Positions 6,211 through 10,810 of a stretch of 10,810 bases of DNA are shown piece by piece. Under the pieces are notes generated by a model, which was not told the origin of the DNA, ran no database searches, and was given only the letters and a program-made list of their open reading frames with translations. Location of the stretch: the NCBI GenBank assembly GCA_003246805.1, contig QKDG01000010.1, positions 1-10,810 on the forward strand, read 5' to 3'. The stretch is from Clostridia bacterium. Lineage in GTDB: Bacteria > Bacillota > Clostridia > Oscillospirales > Ruminococcaceae. The translations under genes and the position numbers were made by a program. Within the stretch, counting starts at the first letter, position 1; every line of letters starts with the position of its first letter.

Positions 6211-7548
6211 ATGGACACCCCTGTTTTTGATTTTGTAAATGAATATAAAAGCACAAAATACATAAGATTGCATATGCCCGGCCATAAGGGCGACGGTTTT
6301 TTAAGCGAGGAATATGATATTACTGAGATTTTTGGGGCAGACAGCCTTTTTGAAGCATCAGGGATTATTAAAAAGAGCGAGGAAAATGCAACCTCACTTT
6401 TTAAGACAAAAAAAACAATATATTCAACGCAGGGCTCAACATCGGTTATTTTCACTATGCTTGCCCTTGTTACACAGCGCTCAGGGGTTGAAAAGCCGCT
6501 GGTTGTTGCCGCAAGGAACGCTCACAAGGCGTTTATCAATGCATGCATACTGCTTGATATTGAGGTTACCTGGGTTTTCCCTGAATATGATAACACTATT
6601 GTTTCAGGCGAATACTCACATAAGGATATCGAAAAAGCTATTTCAGCAAGTGGAAGAAAGCCCTGTGCCATCTATATAACTTCCCCCGATTATATTGGCA
6701 GAACAGCCGATATATCTGCAATATCCGCTGTATGCAAAACGTATAATATCCCTTTGCTCGTGGATAACGCACATGGTGCATACCTGAATTTTTTAGATGA
6801 AAATAGTCACCCTATTCATTCAGGGGCGACAATGTGCTGTGATTCTGCCCACAAGACTCTCCCTGTGCTTACCTCGGGCGCTTATCTGCACATAGCAGAA
6901 AACACTGATGATTATTATTGCGAAAACGCAAAAGATACAATGGCACTGTTTTCGTCCACAAGCCCGTCATATCTTACATTGTCTTCACTTGATTTATGCA
7001 ACAAATACCTTAATGATAAAATTAAGGATGACCTTGATTTAGTTATTCCCTTAATCAGCAAGCTTAAATCAACTCTGACGAAAAATGGTTATACTATATG
7101 TGGAGACGAGCCATTAAAGCTTTCTTTGTTTACAATTCCTTATGGATACTATGGATATGAAATTGCATCAATTCTTCGTAAAAATAAAATAGAATGCGAA
7201 TACGCTGATGCAACACATATCGTCCTTTTATTTTCTTCAAAAAATACTGTTTTGGAAATTGAAGCCACCAAAACTGTTTTAATGGCAATCCCCAAAAAAA
7301 CTGCCTGCCTTCAAATACCTGAATTCAAGCTGTCTCCCCCAAAAAAATCAATGGCTGCCAGAAAAGCAGCGTTATGCAGCAGTGAGGAGATTAATGTTGA
7401 TGTGGCAGATGGAAGAATATGCTCAAAAATAATTGTAGCCTGCCCTCCTGGCATTCCTGTTATAGTCAGTGGAGAAGTATTCAACACCCAGGTTATTAAA
7501 ATTTTAAAAAACTATGGCATTTTAACTGTAAATGTGGTAAAATTATAA
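6211..7548 (+). CDS. Orn/Lys/Arg decarboxylase-family PLP enzyme (YaaO-like)
   Basis: Fold-type I PLP enzyme of the OKR decarboxylase family, which removes the alpha-carboxyl of arginine, lysine or ornithine to form polyamine precursors. The substrate cannot be read from sequence. The N-terminus has RLHMPGHKG (19-27). QGSTSVIFTMLAL (74-86) binds the cofactor phosphate, and RNAHKAF (102-108) follows. DNAHGAYL (185-192) carries the PLP-binding aspartate D185 and H188. The internal-aldimine lysine is K215 in DSAHKTLPVLTSGAYLH. The OKR C-terminal domain is marked by CPPGIPVIVSGE (411-422). At 445 residues it is the short B. subtilis YaaO type without a wing domain. The ATG has GAGGT at 6201-6205. 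Its place upstream of holB-ricT matches the B. subtilis yaaO neighbourhood. Confidence 0.93.
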   Translation: MDTPVFDFVNEYKSTKYIRLHMPGHKGDGFLSEEYDITEIFGADSLFEASGIIKKSEENATSLFKTKKTIYSTQGSTSVIFTMLALVTQRSGVEKPLVVAARNAHKAFINACILLDIEVTWVFPEYDNTIVSGEYSHKDIEKAISASGRKPCAIYITSPDYIGRTADISAISAVCKTYNIPLLVDNAHGAYLNFLDENSHPIHSGATMCCDSAHKTLPVLTSGAYLHIAENTDDYYCENAKDTMALFSSTSPSYLTLSSLDLCNKYLNDKIKDDLDLVIPLISKLKSTLTKNGYTICGDEPLKLSLFTIPYGYYGYEIASILRKNKIECEYADATHIVLLFSSKNTVLEIEATKTVLMAIPKKTACLQIPEFKLSPPKKSMAARKAALCSSEEINVDVADGRICSKIIVACPPGIPVIVSGEVFNTQVIKILKNYGILTVNVVKL

Positions 7549-7601
7549 TGATGTGTTATTAAAAATGCATTATGCTCAATAAAATGTGAAAAGGTTAAAA
7601 T

Positions 7602-8588
7602 ATGTTAAGTAATGGATTTAGAGTATATTCAAATCAGAACATTATCAATACGCTCACTTCTATGATTAGCAGTGGGCGTTTATATCATGCTTTTTTACTT
7701 TATGGTGCTAAGGGGCTTGGCAAAAAGACAATAGCAGAATATATGGCTGCAAAGCTTTTATGTGAGAATGCTGATTATTCCCCCTGTGGTAAATGTAAAA
7801 GCTGTAAAATGATTCTGGATTCTGCCCACCCTGATGTTAACCTTATAACCAAGGAAACCAACAGCAAGGCTTTTTCGGTTGATTATCTGCGCCAGCTAAC
7901 TATCGATGCATATATACTGCCGAATGAAGGAGATAAAAAAATATATATTATTGCCGACTGTGATACAATGCCCCCACTGTCGCAGAATATTTTGCTAAAA
8001 CTTATTGAAGAACCGCCTGAGAACACTTATTTTGTTTTTACGGCATCTTCAAATGCAGTTTTTATTCCCACTGTTTTATCAAGGGTATTATCTTTTGGAG
8101 TTTGTGAAGCAAGTGAAGCTGATTGCAGAAAAGCTATTGAAGATAAGGGCATTAAGGATAAATCACGAATTGATGAAGCTGTTGAGGCTTTTGGCAGTAA
8201 TATCGGGATGTGCCTTGATTTTCTCCAAAATGATGAGCTTGCAAAGGCTGTTGCGTTAGCAAAAATTATTACTGATGCTATGATATCTGCCAGTGAATAT
8301 CAGCTGCTCAAATGCCTGTATTCACTCGAAGGTAAAAGAGAGCTTTCAAAAACTGTTATCAGCCTTTTATCTGCTGTTTTGCGTGATGCCGCTGCAATAA
8401 GGCTTGGAAACGATGAGCTTATCGGCTGTTATAAAACCGGCTCAGATGCTCTTTCAAAGCAGATTTCTTTAAGGCAAGCTTATCAGCTTTACAGGCAGTT
8501 TTCTACAACTGATGAGAGAATTGACGGCAATGCCAATTCTTCACTTAACATTGCAAATCTTTGTGCACAAATAAAAAAAATTATATAG
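7602..8588 (+). CDS. holB: DNA polymerase III subunit delta' (clamp loader)
   Basis: Subunit of the clamp-loader complex that places the beta sliding clamp on DNA during replication. AAA+ fold. Walker A-like GAKGLGKKT is at 35-43. A zinc-finger set C54, C62, C65, C68 (CGKCKSCKM) matches the gamma/delta' zinc module. The sensor region NILLKLIEEPPENTYFVFTA is at 129-148. The arginine-finger motif appears as SRV (160-162) where SRC is classical; the arginine is kept. The C-terminal collar domain is about 215-328. Length 328 is normal. The start ATG has only AAAAGG at about 7589-7594. A TATAAT at 7544-7549 could give an internal promoter, though its -35 is poor. Delta' is favoured over DnaX by length and by the following ricT gene. 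Confidence 0.95.
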   Translation: MLSNGFRVYSNQNIINTLTSMISSGRLYHAFLLYGAKGLGKKTIAEYMAAKLLCENADYSPCGKCKSCKMILDSAHPDVNLITKETNSKAFSVDYLRQLTIDAYILPNEGDKKIYIIADCDTMPPLSQNILLKLIEEPPENTYFVFTASSNAVFIPTVLSRVLSFGVCEASEADCRKAIEDKGIKDKSRIDEAVEAFGSNIGMCLDFLQNDELAKAVALAKIITDAMISASEYQLLKCLYSLEGKRELSKTVISLLSAVLRDAAAIRLGNDELIGCYKTGSDALSKQISLRQAYQLYRQFSTTDERIDGNANSSLNIANLCAQIKKII

Positions 8589-8617
8589 GTATTTATAAGG
8601 AATGAGGTAATCAATAT

Positions 8618-9484
8618 ATGACCGAAATTATTGGCGTAAGATTTAAAAGCATCGGGAAGATATATTATTTTTCGCCCAACAAATTAAAAATAGATACAGA
8701 TTCACACGTAATTGTTGAGACAGCAAGGGGTGTTGAATGTGGTGAGGTTGTTATTGGCAACCGTTTAGTTGAAGATAATGAAATTAACGCGCCTTTAAAG
8801 CCTGTTATAAGAATTGCAACCCCTGATGATATAAAAATAGTAGAAAAAAACCGAATAAAAGAGAAGGATGCTTTTGCTATTTGTGAAGAAAAAATTGCAC
8901 ATCATAAGCTTAATATGAATCTTATTGATGTTGAATGTACTTTTGACAACAACAAGCTTTTGTTCTATTTTTCTTCAGAAACCAGGGTGGATTTCAGGGA
9001 GCTTGTAAAAGACCTCGCCGCTGTTTTCAGAACTCGTATTGAACTTCGCCAGATAGGTGTGCGTGACGAAGCAAAGCTGCTCGGCGGGCTTGGAGTTTGC
9101 GGAAGGCCCTTTTGCTGCAAGAGCTTTCTTGGAGAATTTGTTCCTGTATCTATTAAAATGGCAAAGGAGCAGGGGCTTTCTTTAAATCCTGCAAAAATTT
9201 CGGGAAGCTGTGGCAGGCTTATGTGCTGCCTTAAATATGAACAGAATGCCTACGACGAGCTTTTGAGAATTACACCAAAGGTTGGTGCTTTTGTTAAAAC
9301 TGCTGACGGTAACGGCCATGTTGAAGACGTTAATCTGATAACCGGGTTGTTAAAGGTTAGGCTAAATAACAAAGAAGATGTTGTTAACTCTTATAACAGA
9401 AATGATGTCGTGCTTATCAAGGATGCTGTTATTAGGCTTAACAGTGATGAAATCAACGCTTTAAAAGCGTTAGAAGATAAATAG
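8618..9484 (+). CDS. ricT: PSP1-domain protein RicT (YaaT)
   Basis: Cytosolic protein of the PSP1/RicT family, 288 residues. In B. subtilis it forms the Y-complex with RicA (YmcA) and RicF (YlbF), carries iron-sulfur clusters, and steers RNase Y to mature particular mRNAs; it also influences competence, sporulation and biofilm formation. The sequence has the two cysteine clusters typical of the family: GVCGRPFCCKSF (C161, C166, C167) and GSCGRLMCCLKYE (C198, C203, C204), plus C41 near the N-terminus. VDFRELVKDLAAVFRTRIEL (124-143) is the hallmark central region. The ATG has GAGGT at 8604-8608. It follows holB by 29 nt, the standard holB-ricT order. RicA and RicF are not in the window. Confidence 0.96.
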   Translation: MTEIIGVRFKSIGKIYYFSPNKLKIDTDSHVIVETARGVECGEVVIGNRLVEDNEINAPLKPVIRIATPDDIKIVEKNRIKEKDAFAICEEKIAHHKLNMNLIDVECTFDNNKLLFYFSSETRVDFRELVKDLAAVFRTRIELRQIGVRDEAKLLGGLGVCGRPFCCKSFLGEFVPVSIKMAKEQGLSLNPAKISGSCGRLMCCLKYEQNAYDELLRITPKVGAFVKTADGNGHVEDVNLITGLLKVRLNNKEDVVNSYNRNDVVLIKDAVIRLNSDEINALKALEDK

Positions 9485-9495
9485 GAGGATTTTAA

Positions 9496-10347
9496 ATGGC
9501 TGATTTTGTAAATATGAAAAAAGCAGGCAACAGTATAAGCTACGGGAAGATTTTTGGTGTTTTGGCAGGAATACTACTCGTATTAATTGTTATTTTCAAT
9601 ACCTTTATCTCGGTTGATTCCGGGCACTCTGGCATTGTTACAACCTTTGGAAAGGTTAATGAAGCTGTTTTGCCAGAAGGACTGCATGCAAAAATCCCTT
9701 TTGTTCAACAGGTTGTAATGATGGATAATAGAGTTTTAAAGGCTGAGGCTCAATGCACAAGCGCTTCAAAGGACTTGCAGACAGTAGCTACAACTATTGC
9801 ACTGAATTACAGGGTAAGCCCTTCAAGCTCTGCCAACCTTTATAAAAATGTTGGTGTTGATTTCCAGAATACCATCGTTATCCCGTCAATACAGGATAGC
9901 GTAAAAGCAGTTACTGCTAAATTTACTGCTGAGGGGCTTATTGCAAACAGGCAAAGCGTTGGTGAGCAAATGAAAGAGGCTGTTGCTGAAAAGCTTGATA
10001 ACTATGGCTTGCAGGTTGAAATCTTCAATATAGTTGATTTTCAGTTCAGTGATGAATTCAATGCCGCTATTGAAGCAAAGCAAACAGCAGAACAAAATGC
10101 TTTAAAGGCAGAGCAGGACCTTGAAAGAATTAAGGTTGAGGCACAGCAGAAGATTGAACAGGCAAAGGCTGAGGCTGAGGCTTATAAGCTAAAAAGTGAG
10201 CAGATAACCAATGAAATGATTATTATGGAATACATAAGCAAATGGGACGGTAAGTTGCCAACCATTACGTCAGATAATTCCATGATGTTTGATGTAAATT
10301 CGATTTTAGAGCAAGCCCAGTTAAACTCAGCGCAGGTAAACCCTTAA
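9496..10347 (+). CDS. SPFH/band 7 (prohibitin-like) membrane protein
   Basis: Predicted membrane-anchored scaffold of the SPFH superfamily, 283 residues. There is a short charged N-terminus and one transmembrane helix (about 18-38, IFGVLAGILLVLIVIFNTF). Then comes the band-7 domain: VDSGHSGIVTTFGKV (40-54), LPEGLHAKIPFVQQV (59-73) and a VEIFNIVDFQFSDEFNAAIE stretch (174-193). An Ala/Glu/Lys-rich coiled coil follows at about 188-240 for oligomerisation. The C-terminal tail is short and polar. The order fits prohibitin-type rather than stomatin-operon proteins, and no NfeD-like partner is present. AGGAGG at 9483-9488 overlaps the ricT stop codon and the start is 11 nt past it, so the two genes are co-transcribed. 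Family members organise membrane microdomains and restrain membrane proteases such as FtsH; the role here is unknown. Confidence 0.94.
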   Translation: MADFVNMKKAGNSISYGKIFGVLAGILLVLIVIFNTFISVDSGHSGIVTTFGKVNEAVLPEGLHAKIPFVQQVVMMDNRVLKAEAQCTSASKDLQTVATTIALNYRVSPSSSANLYKNVGVDFQNTIVIPSIQDSVKAVTAKFTAEGLIANRQSVGEQMKEAVAEKLDNYGLQVEIFNIVDFQFSDEFNAAIEAKQTAEQNALKAEQDLERIKVEAQQKIEQAKAEAEAYKLKSEQITNEMIIMEYISKWDGKLPTITSDNSMMFDVNSILEQAQLNSAQVNP

Positions 10348-10367
10348 TATAATCAAAATTCAAAATT

Positions 10368-10383
10368 TCTCACTTTTGTGAGA
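10368..10383 (+). other. Short hairpin after the SPFH gene
   Basis: TCTCAC (10368-10373), a TTTT loop and GTGAGA (10378-10383) form a perfect 6-bp stem 20 nt past the stop codon. No T-run follows, so it is at best a transcript-stabilising hairpin. Confidence 0.45.
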
Positions 10384-10396
10384 GCTATAAGAGTCG

Positions 10397-10438
10397 TTAA
10401 CCCCTCGGTCTTTGGATTGCCAAAGTCCGAGGGGTTAA
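10397..10438 (+). other. Long near-perfect hairpin of unknown role
   Basis: TTAACCCCTCGG (10397-10408) pairs with CCGAGGGGTTAA (10427-10438). After a single T-T mismatch, CTTTGG (10410-10415) pairs with CCAAAG (10420-10425) around an ATTG loop. The stem is very stable, but the following bases (AACAATGTTG) lack the T-tract of an intrinsic terminator. It might still stop or protect the upstream transcript, or be a small mobile repeat. Confidence 0.6.
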
Positions 10439-10459
10439 ACAATGTTGTTAAAAATTATA

Positions 10460-10557
10460 GCATTTATTTGCGGGGGATTTGAAGCCGTGTCCACACTACT
10501 TGGTATAAAAATTCATAGTCTGTCGACACTCTTAGCAGAGCACAAATGTGCTCTGCT
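10460..10557 (-). repeat. Dispersed structured repeat, copy B (diverged, inverted)
   Basis: Read on the minus strand from 10557, this starts with a perfect hairpin (AGCAGAGCAC/GTGCTCTGCT). It continues with AAGAGTGTCGACAGACTATG and AATTTTT, then AAG.AGTGTGG near 10492-10505 and AAATCCCCC near 10471-10479. The same ordered blocks occur in copy A at 4099-4200. The strongest identity is over 10507-10538 against 4121-4150; beyond that similarity is weak. Both copies lie between genes near a 3' end. Confidence 0.5.
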
Positions 10558-10560
10558 TTT
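10534..10560 (+). terminator. Probable intrinsic terminator for the rightward operon
   Basis: AGCAGAGCAC (10534-10543) pairs with GTGCTCTGCT (10548-10557) around AAAT, followed by T at 10557-10560. The stem is perfect but the T-tract is only four bases. It ends just before the stop codon of the convergent ApbE gene, where a terminator separating the two transcripts is expected. It is also the hairpin end of repeat copy B. Confidence 0.6.
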
Positions 10561-10561
10561 A

Positions 10562-10810
10562 TCATTGTTTTATATATTTTTCAAAATCAGCTGAGTATTT
10601 AACTTCACCATTTTTAAACACCCATAAGGCTTCCGCATTTTCAAGTGAATTGATGAACTCCTCCCCTTCTTCAAAAGGCATATTGAATATCGCTGTTGAA
10701 AGTGCGTCTGCCTCGGCTGAATCAGTGCATATTATTGTTACCGAGCTAAAATAATCCGACGGCATTAAGGTTTGCTGATTAATAATGTGATGATATTTTA
10801 CACCATCAAC
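10562..10810 (-). CDS. apbE: FAD:protein FMN transferase (ApbE), C-terminal fragment at the window edge
   Basis: The last 82 residues of an ApbE/Ftp-type flavin transferase, which attaches FMN covalently to threonines of proteins such as the Rnf or Nqr subunits; family members are often lipoproteins facing outward. The visible part begins VDGVKYHHIINQQT, matching the family motif DGxxYHHIxxxxT. It continues with SSVTIICTDSAEADALST, in which D35 and T39 of DALST are the expected Mg2+ ligands. The end, EALWVFKNGEVKYSADFEKY, is the usual C-terminal beta-hairpin. Full-length members have about 330-350 residues, so most of the gene lies to the right. An internal ATG at 10763-10765 is not the start, because the family similarity continues upstream of it to the edge. 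It converges on the SPFH gene. Confidence 0.9.
   Translation of the reverse strand, partial: VDGVKYHHIINQQTLMPSDYFSSVTIICTDSAEADALSTAIFNMPFEEGEEFINSLENAEALWVFKNGEVKYSADFEKYIKQ

Noticed and set aside
6314..6679. Second plus-strand frame inside the YaaO-like gene
   Set aside because: It overlaps conserved PLP-enzyme sequence in another frame and has no ribosome binding site.
8005..8259. Second plus-strand frame inside holB
   Set aside because: It is an out-of-frame shadow of the conserved clamp-loader sequence.
10548..10754. Plus-strand 68-residue frame near the right edge
   Set aside because: It is antisense to the ApbE C-terminus, which shows the DALST and YHH motifs.

Overview
The window looks like the chromosome of a low-GC, anaerobic, Gram-positive Firmicute of the class Clostridia, possibly a gut Oscillospirales/Ruminococcus-like lineage. 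Three things point there: strong AGGAGG-type ribosome binding sites, a perfect CIRCE operator in front of groES-groEL, and a yaaO/holB/ricT gene order like that of Bacillus and Clostridia. Spacers are very AT-rich. The family assignments come from motif recognition only, and the lineage below class level is a guess. I see no tRNA, rRNA, CRISPR array, integrase or transposase.

Layout. (a) 1-486, minus: the 5' part of an OmpR/PhoB-type response regulator, leaving the window on the left. (b) 487-923: a very AT-rich divergent spacer ending in a promoter and the CIRCE element. (c) 987-3023: groES and groEL with an intrinsic terminator. (d) 3022-4053: a stand-alone nadA (quinolinate synthase) with its own promoter. 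(e) 4099-4200: a structured, apparently dispersed repeat. A second, diverged copy lies inverted near 10460-10557. (f) 4239-5453, minus: a DUF896 (YnzC-like) small protein followed by a WYL-domain transcriptional regulator, under a good promoter with an extended -10.

(g) 5590-10347, plus: a probable six-gene operon. It starts at an extended -10 promoter followed by a LexA-like box. The order is a 73-aa coiled-coil protein, a 100-aa protein with only a sigma-70 region-4-like HTH, an Orn/Lys/Arg decarboxylase-family PLP enzyme (YaaO-like), the DNA polymerase III delta' subunit (holB), a PSP1/RicT protein and a membrane-anchored SPFH/band-7 protein. All five gene junctions are 0-53 nt. (h) 10368-10560: a cluster of hairpins containing the second repeat copy and a probable terminator. 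(i) 10562-10810, minus: the C-terminal end of an ApbE-type FAD:protein FMN transferase, cut by the right edge.

How the parts relate: the chaperonin operon is a heat-shock unit, probably repressed by HrcA. The holB-ricT block is a conserved housekeeping neighbourhood covering the replication clamp loader and RNA-processing control. Here tmk, yaaQ and yaaR, which sit between yaaO and holB in Bacillus subtilis, are absent. The least explained part is the 5590-6197 cassette: a coiled-coil gene abutting a region-4-only sigma-like gene under a possible SOS-type operator, divergent from a relative of ynzC, which in B. subtilis belongs to a LexA-controlled operon. I consider it the best candidate for something new, but the evidence is suggestive only.
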